Below are positions 1 through 13,925 of a stretch of DNA of 64,000 nt, one piece after another. The translations under genes and the position numbers were made by a program. The notes beneath the pieces are model-generated. The model was not told where the DNA came from, ran no database searches, and worked only from the letters and a program-made list of their open reading frames with translations. The stretch spans positions 15,453,151-15,517,150 of the forward strand of contig NC_135563.1 of assembly GCF_964340395.1 (NCBI RefSeq), in the 5' to 3' direction. This DNA comes from Glandiceps talaboti (lineage: Eukaryota; Hemichordata; Enteropneusta; Spengelidae). The stretch's first letter is position 1. Each line of letters opens with the position of its first letter.

Positions 1-1884
1 TGTACTGTGAACATACGATACTTTCAGGCAATGGCCTTTTTCACCACTCACTACACGCATGATAGATCAATAACGAAGAGAATTTTGAAATATACACACT
101 TCATACATGTATATCAGCACAAACACAAAAGAGTATGGTTTGAAATTGTACACTACAAATTTGAGGGGAAACACCACAACACACTAAGTTTTACATACTG
201 TACAGACGTCTTTTCTCTGATTTCACAGGAAAACAAAAATGCAAAATAAATAGTGACTAAAATGCCTTCTTGTACATGAACACAATGTGCCAGTCTGGTA
301 ATTAGTGAAAATTAATCTTTCAGAATTAGAAATGATGACATGTCGGTCAGCTTATAAAAATCTAAATTCCAGTTCATATAGTTGTTATAATGGTTTTGTA
401 GGCCAACTCAAACTCGGCACACTTTGATTGAATAATGCATAGAACTCAACAAGCTATGGTTTGAATGATGAAATCAGAAGAACTCAACAAGATGCACAGA
501 ATGTAACTGGCACACCTTTGAAACCATCAGACACTGCTGAATGATGCACAGAATGTCATTGGCACATTCACAGCTTTTGAACCAAAGTCACTGCATGCCC
601 TCAGGTATCTGAGTCACTGCGCTAGGCTAACTTACAATCCTTGTTGATGACACAGGCAAGGATAGAAAGTTTAATGAAAGAAGGTGTATTCTGTTGTATA
701 CTGAATTACATCTGCAGTAAGGCCGTCCATTGGATCTTATGTAGAATCTTTTTGATCAACTGCTGATTCCTGATTTATGCAAATTTGTGCAAATATTCAT
801 GGAGGCTCCTTGGATAAAATCAGTATGTATACTAAGGTCCTAAAGAACATGCACTAACGTTTCTATGCCATCTGACTGTAAATAGTATTATTTTGATATT
901 GTCAGTCAAACTAACGGAGATTATAGTCTCCTGCACTGATACTTGTAAATCTATGACTTGTACACTGGCTTTTAATACTATAAATTTTCATTAAATATAT
1001 GTCACATATACTAACTGCAAGCTGCTATAATCTCCACCTTTTTCAAAGCATTTACAACTTCATGGAGTTAAATTTATTTCTTCACAAGGACAGTCTTGAT
1101 TAGAGAATTAAGAACATGTAATATTGTCAAAATGACACTATCATGTAAGTGTTATCTACAATGCACACCTCTGAAGTGTTGTCTCAAAGATTATCAATTC
1201 CATATATGTACGTGTACTGTATGTACACCATGGAAACAGCCTGGGCAGCCTGACAGTATTATAAATATATACCACACACAAACCAGGTCGTGAACACATT
1301 TAAACAACAGATATAAGTCTTTATGCCTTTATCACTCTATGTCACAACAACTTGAGCCAATATCACTGTTCTGAGGTCCTAAATATAAGAATCAAAACAA
1401 ACGTTCCATTGATGAATTGCAATTGTTTTACTTTCATAAATATTGAGCTGGTAAAATTAGGTTATTCCTTTTCAAAAGATTGTTTCATTCAGCTGGAAAA
1501 CACTTGTGACTGAAGGGTTTCTCGTCCTTTGTCTAGCGGTGACATATGGCTACGAGTACTAAGTTCACTCCTATTTTTCTAATACATTTCTCTAAACGTA
1601 TAGTGTCTTCACCATTGTGCATAAATTTCTTTTGTACACTACATAATAGGTTTACCATAAGACACAATCCCATCCTTTATACTTTGTATACATTTCTGAC
1701 AGGAACTCTCTTTTTTTTTTGATAAGTCGACTTATTTATATTTGCACAAGGCAGTAAATTTCTTAATATTAATATGAACATGAACATGTGAATTCCCTGA
1801 TCGTGTGCATATTGTGGGTTTACTATATACAGGTACCTCAGCCTTTATTCCTGGACATGGAGTACAATGGAAATCAATACAAGG
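1..1884. other. intergenic, no gene recognised
   Basis: No open frame here resembles a known protein and no convincing exon was found on either strand. The sequence is AT-rich and low in CpG. A short partial duplication around 455-560 (repeats of 'actcaacaag' and 'gatgcacagaatgt') is the only structure noted. Confidence 0.5.
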
Positions 1885-2465
1885 TACACAATACATGTGA
1901 ATTATTTAATTGACATTTATGAAATACTGGCACATGGAATACCTTCTGGGCAGCATATGGTGAATTAATGATCCTGGTATTGTCACATACGTTGTACTAA
2001 TGATGCACTTGTTAAATTTTGTAGGCATAGGCAGTGCAACATTGGCACTGTCTATATGTTCCAATTTCATTATAATATACACACTATATATATACAATAT
2101 ATACAACATGTATAATAACACATAAGATATATATATACCTTTGTATTGTATGTATGTAGGCTTGGCTAGTGATGAGTATAAATCAATCAATACACACTGC
2201 ACAGTTCATGTGTGAATTATTTCATTTCTTGACATTTATGAAATGTGTGGCACATGGAATACCTTCTGGGCAGTATGATATGGTAAATTAATGATCCCGG
2301 TACTGACACATACTTTGTACTGATGATACAATACATGTGTGAGCATGAGCAGTGCAGCAATGGCATTGTCTCTATCTGTTACAGTCCATTTAATAATCAT
2401 ATACATACATACATACATATATATACATAATATACACATGTATTGTATGTAGGCTTGGCCAACAA
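1885..2465. repeat. tandem duplication, ~290-bp unit, two diverged copies
   Basis: Two head-to-tail copies, about 1,885-2,185 and 2,195-2,465. Both contain 'ggcacatggaataccttctg', then a gcagtgca/ggca segment, a TA/CATA-rich tract and a closing 'tgtatgtaggcttggc'. The copies differ by many substitutions and by microsatellite length, so the duplication is old. No coding content was recognised. Confidence 0.8.
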
Positions 2466-2971
2466 TTGCTTGGTTGCAAACTTCTCCCTTAGAAAGAGAT
2501 GGAAAGACTCAAATGTCTTGAGATGGATATTGTCACTGGCAAGGATAATGATATAAAAATTGTGTTAAATTTTGTCTTGCGCCTTCATCAAGAAAGAGCA
2601 TAGTTAGCCATTTATTTGAGGAAATATTGTTTGCAGAGAATTGTCAGGAAAAATTGTTGCTTGCAGTGAATTTTGAGGTAGGAGTAAATTTCAATAATCA
2701 GTTGTATGCAAGTTACTAATCCAACTAACTAACAATTTAATGTACACATCTTCCTCAAGGAAAGAAGCTAGATGCAGTACTTGTAAATGTATATTCACAC
2801 ACAGAAATAACAAAGTAATAGGTTATCTTCAGACTGCAAGCATATCATATGATTGTACTCTTTATAACTTTCAGCAGTAACTGAATCTTCAACTAGTGTC
2901 ACTCTATATTTATAACCTTACAGCTTTATCCATCAATTCAATACTTTGAACCTCGAGACATGTGAGTGCAA

Positions 2972-3107
2972 GTGTGGCATACACGGGGTATTTGCACGAG
3001 TGCTTGCAGTGTTCTCTGTGGCAGTACTTTCACAAACATTATAGCGATCGTATAAGTGCAACAGAAACACTGCAAGCATGAGTGCAAATACCCCTGAGTA
3101 TCCACAC
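2972..3107. mobile_element. MITE with ~42-bp inverted arms (family M1)
   Basis: A 136-bp inverted-repeat element. The left arm reads GTGTGG...GGGGTATTTGCAC...GCTTGCAGTGTT and the right arm is its reverse complement with a few mismatches. The ~50-bp centre is unique. A related copy lies at 27,663-27,793 and shares 'cagtgttctctg' and 'gtactt' in the left half, so this is a dispersed non-autonomous DNA transposon and not a chance hairpin. No transposase and no clear target duplication could be assigned. Confidence 0.7.
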
Positions 3108-3781
3108 ATGGGGTTCTGTTATTATTACATGTTTATCTGAAACAACAGATTTCCATAAAAATGATATTATGCGATCACACATTTTCATGTAGAATGAACA
3201 ACCGCATCCTCATTTGCATATCATTTGCATGCAGGTATGCAATAATGTGTTTGGTATTGCACTGCAGTACAAATACAAGTATGTGCATGCACCAGTACAA
3301 GAAAGCTCTACTACAATGTACATACAATGTATATAACAGTTTGTTGTATGTCTAATATTATTTATTAATAACTTTATAACCCCATCCATAATTGATTCCA
3401 TGCTGTGTTGTACTTCTTGTTCAATATTAATAATAATTTATTATACACATTGTATATTAAATATACAAAAGCCATACATAGATGTAAATTCACTGAAATC
3501 AACACAGGATTATGAAAAATTAACATGATAACAGTCCTTGTTAACACTGTTGTCAAGACAACAAACAAACAAACTGTGTTTGGCTAATACTGATGATCTT
3601 GCTGTAACCATAGAAACCATGTTATTTTCCTCCTCCTCCCTGACTGGATTTGACTTTTTTTAAGAACCTTTTATTTACTTTCATTGAACACAAATAATGG
3701 TGGAATGTATAACATTCCAAACTGACTGCCTACATGTTATTAAAACCTTGTCAATGTCCTTAAAGTCTATGAACACAGATC
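3108..3781. other. intergenic, no gene recognised
   Basis: AT-rich sequence with no recognisable exon. It runs from M1 to the inverted-repeat element beginning at 3,782. Confidence 0.4.
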
Positions 3782-4178
3782 CAGTGTTGCAGCCAGAGGG
3801 GGTTTGTGGGTCATTTGACACACATTTTTTGGACCTGACCCACAATTTTGGAAGTGACCACTCATAGATGACCCATACTAAAAATTGTATGCAAATATGT
3901 TTAGCAACATGACTACGCCTATAGTAAACAGCCAAATGATCGCATATATTGCATAGATAGATAATAACCGGGTTGGATCTAGGCAACTGCATAATCATTC
4001 AACAAATATCTAGCATGGATCAGCCTGTGGGTAAATATTTTTTTTAATCTGTAATTGTGCTACAACGCCACTGGCGTTTTTTTTTTTATAATGTCCCCCA
4101 AAAATCTATAATAACCCAGAAAAATAAAAGTCTCGGGACACTATGTCCCACTCTTTCAAAAGGCTGGCTGCAACACTG
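3782..4178. mobile_element. short non-autonomous DNA transposon, perfect 15-bp TIR
   Basis: The left end is CAGTGTTGCAGCCAG (3,782-3,796) and the right end is the exact reverse complement CTGGCTGCAACACTG (4,164-4,178). The 6-bp sequence CAGATC directly abuts both ends (3,776-3,781 and 4,179-4,184) and looks like a target-site duplication. The CAGTG... terminus resembles hAT ends, but hAT elements make 8-bp duplications, so the superfamily is uncertain. The 397-bp interior encodes nothing recognisable. Confidence 0.7.
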
Positions 4179-4184
4179 CAGATC

Positions 4185-6864
4185 AGTTTGGCCTTACACA
4201 ACATCTGTGCGTTCCAATGAGAAACATTTATGTCTAGCAGCAAGCATACATGAAATATTAGAAGGCTGGCATATTATCAAAGAAAATATTAGTTACCAGC
4301 ATTTTATTATAACAAGATTTCCTAAAGGTCAAACTACTGTAAATCTACTCAAAAGGAAAGTTTTCAATTCATCTCTTGTTATTAATTCCTGATGAAATTA
4401 TTTTTTGAAATTTAAATACCATTAGACTGTAAGGTGACAGGTGTTTACATGCTTTGCATATCTATGAGAACTGTTAGTCAATGAATAGAATATGAAACTC
4501 AAAACACAATAATTTGTTAAGTATATTTCTATAAACAAATACAAAAGCTACAAATTGTTTATACTATTTATGGATGAAAAAACAAAATATACTGGTACTT
4601 ATGAATTTCAAGGATACAAAAAAAATGTATATGTAGTCTGAAAATACACCATGTATATTCAAGGTTTTTGATTTCACTTTTGTTCATCTCTACCCTTGAA
4701 GTCTCAGCATTTAAAAGCTGTATATGTTAGTATGTCCCCTGCACTGTTAACCCGATTGGCTGCCATGAACTTCTCAATGCCCAGACTGCTGCCTTGTTGT
4801 GTTGACAAGTTTTAAAGATAGCCCCCTGCCAAACTTTGTTATAGTCAGTTATGATGTTCCAATGTCGCTACATGATGTACGCTCATTTTGAAAGGAAGCA
4901 ACTGGATTCCCTGTATTGTTATAGTGTTAAAGGGAGGTTATACATTTGGTGTCAGAGGCAGCCATCTTGGAAAAATGCAGTGGACATGGGGGGGGGGGGG
5001 GGGGGGGGGGGTTCAAGGATGCAGTGAAGTTAAAACGAACAGTATGATTGGTCAATTTGTTGCAGGATAATGGCAGCTTGTATCCATTTGGGGGTTATAT
5101 TAATATATACAGCAAGAGAGAAGTCAACAAAATAGTGAAATTAAAAACTCCAACCTTTGAAAATCATGTTGTTAATCAATTTAACAATCAATAAATCAGC
5201 AATTTCTGCAGACATAAAAAATAAAATTACTTTGAGTATACATGGGAATAACAATTTTCTGTTTCAAATTTCAAAATGTATTCATACATCAGCTTTCACA
5301 TTAGTCAATAATATTAAGATATGACTCGTGTGCGACACATTAATCGATGTGTTGTCTTTGATATCCTCTGTGATGTTCTTTCCTTTCTTTATGCTGTTAT
5401 TTCACCTGCTTGAATCACATTTCAAAATTAAATTTACTCTATAAATCATTATTTACTGATACATATAAAAGAAATAAACCATGGTTATTGATTTTGACAC
5501 CTCTACAAACAAACGTCTCTTAAAGTTGTGTACATTTCTCTATCATACGGGTAGTTATCATTCGAGATTTTAATATGTGCTGTCCATTTAGAATATTTTG
5601 ATCAAACCTTGCTCAATATTTTTTAAATTAATAATTCCTAGTAGATATTAAAAACTAATTTGAAATGTATATCCTACCCGCTTCACATTTCACGATCGGA
5701 TGTTTTCTGTTGAATTACATTAATTTTGTATTCATGCATATTTGAAAACATAAAGCCTTTCAATAAAGGAAATAGACATGGATAATAACAAGATGGCAAT
5801 AACCCCCAGGGTAAATGTGAAATGTATTTCCTTTAGAGATAGCAATAAAAATGAGTTAAACATACTGTATTGCTTTTTTTACTTTCAATACCATAGGTTT
5901 TCCAGAGCCACACAAAAGCAAAAGTGAATTCACTCAACCAATGAAAACGAGTCATACACCAAAACATACTAATGCATACTTCAGAGCACTCTGCTCGAAA
6001 AGAGCACAAGCACAGAGTGCAGACAATGATATTATCGTTATTGTTTGGTCATTTGCTTTCTTTCAATTTCAAACATTGAGTGTTATATTGTAAGATGGAT
6101 TCTGATTGGCTACTCGTAAGTACAAGATTGGGTTCGGGAAAACCTATGGTATTGTGTCTAATGTATATACCAAGCACTCACAAAAGAACAAACGACAGTA
6201 AACATAACAGCCAAAAAGACATCGCGACGTGTACACTACATCAAATTTTCATCAGATTGATTCGTGACATACAATCACTGAGATAGGTCGGTGTCATGAT
6301 TAGTGGCAGGAAAGACAAGTGTTGATATGTCCCTAGCTAGTATAGGCTGCCTAGGATGCACCAATATTTTCAAATGGTGACCACTTATTCTTAGCAAGTA
6401 TAAACCATGGAGATCAGTCAATGACTGCCGACAAGAATTGACTGACAATGTGTACTGTAGACGTAATGTGAGATGATCTGATTGGCTGCAACTAAATTAG
6501 TTATTCATATATACTTATTTCATAGCTGAAATCCATCATGGCCTCCTGGCAGTGCATGTTATACAATTACACTGCAAAAAGAGCTCTGTGGTTTCACAAC
6601 GATGCAGTTTCACTCATTTTCAATTTTATACATATCAATTTCTGCACTTATGAGTAATCTTCCATATTCCTTTATTTCTGTAATTTCCTTCAATGCTTTT
6701 GGGTTCAGTTGCTATGAAACAAGCACTCACAGTTTAATTGCTGTCGATTTGCTTGAAGTATATTTACCCAAGTTTTAGAACCCTTTTAACAGAATGAAGA
6801 TTCAAGTCTGATATAATTCGTAAAAGTTTTCTATACATCAATCATATTGTGATTGTTTAGATTT
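4185..6864. other. intergenic, contains a G24 homopolymer
   Basis: No gene was recognised. An uninterrupted run of 24 G lies at 4,988-5,011 and is likely to be length-variable and error-prone in assembly. The rest is AT-rich single-copy-looking sequence. Confidence 0.5.
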
Positions 6865-7165
6865 GAATTCTGGCAAAATATACGCATCGTAGGCAGTATG
6901 TGCTCTCCCCAGGGTAGATTGTATGGAGGGTACCTAATTTGCATAATAATTTACATATCACTAAATAATTTGCATTATGATTTGCATCTGCAATATGCAT
7001 GTCTTCAACATTGTGAATTCTGGCAAAACATACGCATCGTAGGCAGTATGTGCTTTCCCCAGGGTAGACTGCAAGGAGGGTGACTAATTTGCATAATAAT
7101 TTACATATCACTAACTAATTTGCATAATGATTTGCATCTGCATATAATATGCATGTCTTTAACAA
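6865..7165. repeat. 150-bp tandem duplication rich in ATTTGCAT
   Basis: Copies start at gaattctggc, positions 6,865 and 7,015, exactly 150 bp apart, and are highly similar. Each copy carries three ATTTGCAT octamers (the reverse complement of the POU-factor octamer ATGCAAAT). Because the period is a multiple of 3, repeat-derived open frames appear on both strands; these are not genes. Confidence 0.85.
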
Positions 7166-9052
7166 TGAACCATACTCTATATGCATAGACATTGGGATCA
7201 GCCATTCTCTTCATGTGAAAGTATTATAATATTAATATAGTATTATCATTCAAAGATCACTAAAAAAAAGCTCAAGGATGGTAGCAAACTTTTGAGGCAC
7301 AGCAAGAACCTGCAAATTGGTAGCATGAGTAGTAAGGATGGTGTTGTTAGCACTGCTATGCCTTCTGAATAGTGGGGAGAACACTGCTAGGACCACAGTT
7401 GTTTTCAATTAGACACTTGGTCTCATTCTTTGTAAAGTAGAGTTAAGGCATCAAGATGAGCCATGTGGTTGTAGATGGTCAGCAGGATAATATCTTGTTG
7501 TGTGCCTCTTATAAACCACTGCAGTCTGGGTTCCTGTCACTCTCCACACCCATCATTAGCTGGGTTGATTTTAATTCAAAATTAACCACAGTCATGTATA
7601 AGATAGGGTGATCATACTCAGCACTTTGACACTTACTGAACAACAAAGGTTTTGCCCACATACATGTATTCTATTTCTTCCTGCTTTTTACACTTGGGCA
7701 AGTGGGTGCTGCATAATTAAGTAGCGACTATATTTGAATTTATGAACTTGATTTAGATTTATAATGCAGTCACTAAAAAGCTAGGTACACGTGGGTCTAG
7801 GAAATAGAGTAAAATATGGTACATTAGCACAAACATACTACAAGTACTCAATACAATAAATGTCAAATAAAACTTGCAGTGAGAATATTTAACGTATAAC
7901 AGTGCATTTATACAACACTGTAAAAATCAACCTATACCCATAGCAACGGTACAATGATGAACTCATTCTCCAGGCATAACAGAGCCCAAAGAACAGGATC
8001 CAGAGATTCACATGAACCCTTTATACTGTGTAGACAATATGTCTCTCAAGAGGTGGTAATCCATTTTATATAAACACATCTTTTTCTCTCCGACATCATT
8101 GGTTTTCAATTTCATGATTTTTAAGAAACCATACTGGGAATTCAATACTTGAATGCCACGATTATATTTCACATTATTTATGCTACAGTATCAATGTTAC
8201 CTTACAAGTCAGGGAGTGTAATTAATTAATAAGAATAATGTTTCATTAATATAACAACAGACTACCATAATCCATAAGTGAATACTACAATGGGAGCCAG
8301 TAACCCATTTTAAGCTTCTTGCTAGCCAACATGACAACAAATAAATGAGAAATTGGGGTCATAGTTAAGGTGAGATGCAATGTGTTCATAAAAAGGAGAT
8401 TATTGGTAAGGAGTTTCCTAACTCATTTATGTATGTTTTGTTCCCATGGTAACAGCCAAATATCATCTTGATTGATTCATATTCAATCCTACATACAATT
8501 TTCCTTATCAGATTTCTTTGTAACGAGAATGGAAATTCACCCTTATGACCTGACATAGGGATCAATACAAATTTAATCTTGGATGTGCTATTTAAATCAC
8601 ACATAAACATATTGTACTATTTGGTATCTGCGGTTACTGTGGTGTCTTTTATACGGTTTTAGAACTTAGGTAACAGCTGGATGAAATCTGGGATTCGTAT
8701 ATTATTTCAAATTCATATTTTTTAATATTCTTGTCTTCTGTATAAACATTGGACCCAAAAGCAAACTGAACAAATCTTAACAAAATTTAAACTCCTTAAC
8801 AAAGAGGTTTAATACAATAATTACAACAATAGGTTGTAATGGTATGTGATCTGATTGATTTACTATTTGTTAGCAGACAGAATTTGCCCAGCAGTTTTTT
8901 TTTTACCAAAAAGCACATTTTTTGCCCCAAATCACACACCTGTGATGCAATCGTTTTTCCTTGACCAATTTCCAAACTAGACACCAAAAGTAGTATACCC
9001 ACCAAATACCTACAATTGGCTCAGCAGTTTTTGAGTTTAAGTCATGCACATG

Positions 9053-9053
<1 letters not shown>
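7166..9053. other. intergenic, no gene recognised
   Basis: No supported gene or RNA. Short open frames on the minus strand around 8,386-9,005 do not resemble a known family. Confidence 0.4.

Positions 9054-9118
<65 letters not shown>
9054..9118. repeat. (CA)n microsatellite
   Basis: An uninterrupted CA tract of about 65 bp. Confidence 0.95.
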
Positions 9119-10745
9119 CTTAAATAGTTCAGTTGTGCTAAAAAAAAAGTCTGCAAAAACAAAATAAACAAATCAAAACTGAAAAGACATCAGAAAATAC
9201 CTACAGATTGATACTATTTTTTGAGAATATCTCGCGTAACATGACTACTCCTATACTAATAAGGTCAGTTTCTCTGCACTGGTGGCCAGTATGGTATACA
9301 TTTGTACCTGGCATGTATTCAATATAATGCATGTATATGTAGACAAGAAATGGTGAATTGCTATTAATGAGATTTTTCTAACAAACATTAATCATCAATA
9401 GAGACATTTTAAAAACATCATCCTACTGGATATATTGTTGTGAGAAAAAGACTATGTTGCATGGAAGTGAAAGTGTTCACTTTTTAAATTATTAAATCAT
9501 TTATTTGTGATTGGTGAATATCAAACCCATTACTGAAAGTTGTACCATAGCTTTTATAAAACAATCATAACCCTGTTTTGAAACTTGTTTTTTCTCTGTG
9601 ACATATTTCGTATGCATGTTCTACGAGATCACAAGACTGAAGAATTACTGCTGAAGAAACATTTCCCAGAACAAAATATTTACAAATATATTTAAGAACT
9701 GAATTTTTTCTAATGATGTTATTTTCTTCAATCATTTAATCAGCTCTGTACAACATGGGATCATGACTCTCTCATAGACACTTAGTATCATTGAAAATGA
9801 AACTGACTCGACAACGACAGCAATCACGGAACTAGAGAAATCTTGTTATTAAGTAACGCTACCTTTTTATTCTTCCATTTTCAATCTAAATCCTTTGCTG
9901 ATAACCTTGAATGTGATTGGTGTTGATGTCGATGGCCTTGTAACTATGGCAACCAAAGATAGTAAAATCAAATCTATGGCCTTTAGGTAGAAAACAGGGA
10001 TTTTTAAATTAAGACTTATATGAAGCATGGAGAGCAGCACCTTCAAATAATTTGAACTTTGTTCTTTGCTGGCAGTGTCATCAAGATGAGAACAGTTTGG
10101 ATTGTTCTGTTGTTAACAGACTTGAAATGTGAGGCTAAATCAGATTAAAGTTGATTAGCAATAACAAATTCAGCCTTGGAGATTACAATAATCCAAGACA
10201 GGATTGGATTTCAAATTACTAAATCATTGTTTGAAAATAACTATTTTATGTGGATTATCATGTATTTCATCATACGTGCAGTTATCATGTGCCTTCGTCA
10301 TGTTTAATTCATGGGGGATCTTTTCATCCTTTCCGAATCATTTTATTGACGGTGACATACATGCACTAACACTTATAACCTTGTTCATTAAAAGCATCTT
10401 TATTTCTCTGTTACTTGGAGATGACTTGTTAAGATGAAGAGACTGTGGCATATATGGTGTCACTTCCTGCATGGCTTTCCCACAAACCCTTGCAGGAAAA
10501 CCCCAAATGGGCAAGCACATTTTAAGTGTTGTAAGGCTTCGTTATAAAATTTCAGAGTTGAGGAAATCACTCTGAGGTTAAGGTACATGTCCCTGCACAT
10601 TCAGTGCCTGTTTTGTTGGCACTCTACAATTCATATCATACATGACAAGTAATGATAATACTATGTCCTTTGACATGAAATATTGAAATACAATATTTTT
10701 TTGAATGTCTTTTTGAGTTAAATTCTAATAGTAGGTACTATGATA
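9119..10745. other. intergenic, no gene recognised
   Basis: AT-rich, with no supported exon, repeat family or RNA gene. Confidence 0.4.
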
Positions 10746-10845
10746 TTTACTAAATGCAAAGCATGTATGTGTGTGTGTGTGTCTGTATGTGGATGTGTCT
10801 TTCTGTGTCTGTCTGTCTGTCTCTGTATGTGGATGTGTCTTTCTG

Positions 10846-10896
<51 letters not shown>

Positions 10897-11150
10897 ATGT
10901 ATGTATGTATGTATGTATGTACATGTATGTATGTATGTATGTATGTATGTATGTATGTATGTATGTATGTATGTATGTATGTATGTATGTATGTATGTAT
11001 GTATGTATGTATGTATGTATGTATGTATGTATGTATGTATGTATGTATGTATGTATGTATGTATGTATGTATGTATGTATGTATGTATGTATGTATGTAT
11101 GTATGTATGTATGTATGTATGTATGTATGTATGTATGTATGTATGTATGT
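10746..11150. repeat. compound microsatellite (GT/TGTC/TATG)n
   Basis: A GT- and TGTC-rich tract (about 10,766-10,893) passes into about 64 copies of TATG (10,893-11,150), interrupted once by 'acatg'. It is open in several frames, giving artefactual proteins of repeated Cys/Met/Tyr/Val or Ser/Val/Cys. Confidence 0.97.
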
Positions 11151-13634
11151 GTATACCTTAACAGATGTGTATACCTTAACAGGAGGCAGTTACAGGTGCT
11201 GCCAGTGCTGCAAGAAGTCTGTGGTATTATGACAATTAATGTCCTTCAGTCAGGTAGTTTTGCTGCTTCTTTACATCAATGATGTCAGAGATCATGAATT
11301 CAGATCTGGCATTCCTAATGATCACGGGGGAAAATTGAGAAAATGTCAAGTGAGAAATGAAGATGAGCTGAATCTCAAGTTTTCATCTAACAATGACCAC
11401 TTTTCCAAGTACTTGGATAAAGTCACGACACAGTAACAGAAAAGTTGTATACCTACCTAATTGAAATTAAGTTCTCTCACAAAATGAAAGGTACAGAACT
11501 TGTGACATTTATAAGCCGCATTGAGAGGAAAAGTAATATCGCGCCTGATTTCCAACTTGATGGAATTTTAAATGTCAACAGTAGTCATAGGATGAGACTA
11601 TGTCCTTCGTCTCGTAGGAGATAATGAAACTGTCTAGTCATGCAAGCATTCTTCAAGAAATGTGAACTGTTCCCTTTTAGAACTGATGAGAAATTGATAA
11701 TATAAACGACACTGCTGTCTCTTTAGTGGTATTCTTAGCCTCGGTATATGGCAGCAATGGGAAAAGAACACAGATGAATTTTGTGATAAGTGGATGAGAG
11801 TTCCTGATGTTTTCCGAAATTGACTATGAGATAATGATGACCATAAAGTGTGCTTTACCGTAAACATTACACATCACTATCATGTATCTATCTGTGTGTC
11901 TGTAGAATACTGTGTAAACATACAAAGACGAATTCACTCTCTCATATATGACAGATATATGGAGCATGTCACTATCAGAAAATCTGTATATATTAAACAG
12001 TCAGTTTACACGTACACGAAAATGAGCCCACTCCCTTCCTTGTAGATCATTACTGAGTGATGAAAGTGATAATTTCTTTACATGTACAGGTTGATATCAG
12101 TGTGCATCCTATATTAAAGGAAACAATTTTTTTCAATACAAGCCAAAATAGCAGGTTTTTTGTGAATATTAAACCACATATATCAAAAAATATTAGGGCA
12201 CCTGAAGATTTTGTACGTTAGTGAGAAATTACCGTGCATCACAGTGAAAGCATCAAATTGGCTGACACTGGCTGATATCTATGTATCATTTGATATCAAC
12301 ATCTTCATGTCTCCAAAGACAAAAAGCCATTAAATTTTTCTTTCAAATTCTACTATACTCAAATGTTCAAATTTAAAAATCAATGTATATACATTTGTAC
12401 ATGAATAGTAGTTATTATTACATTGATAGTGTTACCAGTATATATAGAGTAGATGACGTGTGACACATGATTTGTGGACATTTTTGAGCTCACAAGTCAG
12501 TGGAGGTATTTGGTCACACTGCTTGCACAATCCTTTATCTGATGTCACTGGAAACAGCATAAGCACCGTAAAAATATCATTCACACTCCTATTATACACT
12601 GGAAATTATTAAAATTCGTCTTTATGCAGCCCTACCTGTACTTTGAAATTTCTATTGTTGATAATTTTTTTGTGGTATTTATAATCAGTCTTCTATGATA
12701 GGGTATTTTGTAGTGGATCATCAACACAATTCAAAAACCAAAGAAGGGCGCCCTCAAGGGTTGGAGAACGTTCACTAAATCCTGATACAGTGTAGGATCT
12801 CTACCAATTGGTAATTCTCATGGAAAATTTTATAAAATTTCATCTACCCATAATTTTGTGAGATCTCTTGCCAACAGACAGAAAAACAGGGATGAAAACA
12901 TAACTCAGTCTGCATTCATAATAATAAATTGTGAACAACAAACATGAACAAGTGAGTGTAATGATTTGTTATTTTGAAATCATACAAATGAGTCTATTTT
13001 GACATATTTCTCGTTCACTTTTACTGTGAGATAAAAAGAAACATAAATTCACAACTTATCTCCCAAATGGTGAATGAAACATAAACAGTAATGTATCGCA
13101 GAGCAGATTATGAGAATTATCTCCATACATGTAAGGGATATTCAGGTGCAGGAAGTAATTTTTAATCTTTGCGTATTACCTTACAGCAAATCTGTACTGT
13201 TTGCAGTTAAGCAGCAGGTGCTAGTACTTGCGATTGTAATTACTTCAAATTAGGGTATAGCCTTTGGATGCCAGTGTCTTGTTAAAATGTGGATAAATTG
13301 AAACATCGTTTTATTTTAGAGGATAACAGCTGTAGGTGCATATATATACAAAGTTACACAGATGTTTATACATTCATACATTTGGATCACTATAATTTGT
13401 AATAAACTGTAAGTAAAATTTTGCTACTTAGAAAATACCACCATCATTTTCCCAGCACTCTCTTCTGAGATGTCAGCATATGTTTATCAAGCAATTATTC
13501 AAAAGTAATAATGCCCAATTACATAATCCAAACTCTGACATCAATATTTCAGCTTTCACATTCTGTAACCAACATACTGTGTTTGTTTTAAAATAATAAT
13601 CATATTATTTATCAGATGTGGAGGCATATATTAT
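11151..13634. other. intergenic, weak coding-like stretch at 11,270-11,630
   Basis: Two successive + frames (about 11,278-11,436 and 11,415-11,629) translate to balanced, charged, protein-like sequence, for example ...NEDELNLKFSSNNDHF... and ...TELVTFISRIERKSN.... They match no family I recognise and lack clear splice sites. I do not call a gene. Nothing else is seen in this stretch. Confidence 0.3.
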
Positions 13635-13925
13635 TGTTGGGTTGTCAGCAGCCAGCAGTTAAACCACTTGCCTCATAGAACTGTGCTTTGGGTTTGAGGC
13701 CTAGTCATGGTTTGATTAAATTTGCTACACTGTAAATATTGAAGTACTAAGAACGTTGTTCAGTTTGACTATATACCAAACAATGCAGGTTTTCCCCCGG
13801 GTACTCCGGTTTCCTCCTGAGCTAACACTGAACCCATGAGGGAAGGCCTTCACTGGACTTCTTTGGAGACAAGGGCTATCCACTATCAATAATTAAATAA
13901 TAATAATAATAACATTAATAACTTA
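13635..13925 (+). mobile_element. tRNA-derived SINE
   Basis: A 5' tRNA-like head carries a B-box-like GGGTTTGAGGCC (about 13,690) preceded by a degenerate A-box region. A body follows with the sequence ggttttcccccgggtactcc and ggtttcctcctgagc, then a 3' tail of (AAT)n. An inverted relative sharing the same GGGTACTCC body and B box occurs at 23,622-23,800. SINEs are transcribed by RNA polymerase III and mobilised by LINE reverse transcriptase. Confidence 0.7.

Noticed and set aside
10740-11282. Three overlapping + frames of 135-180 codons rich in Cys, Met, Tyr and Val
   Set aside because: They are translations of TGTC/TATG microsatellite in all frames.
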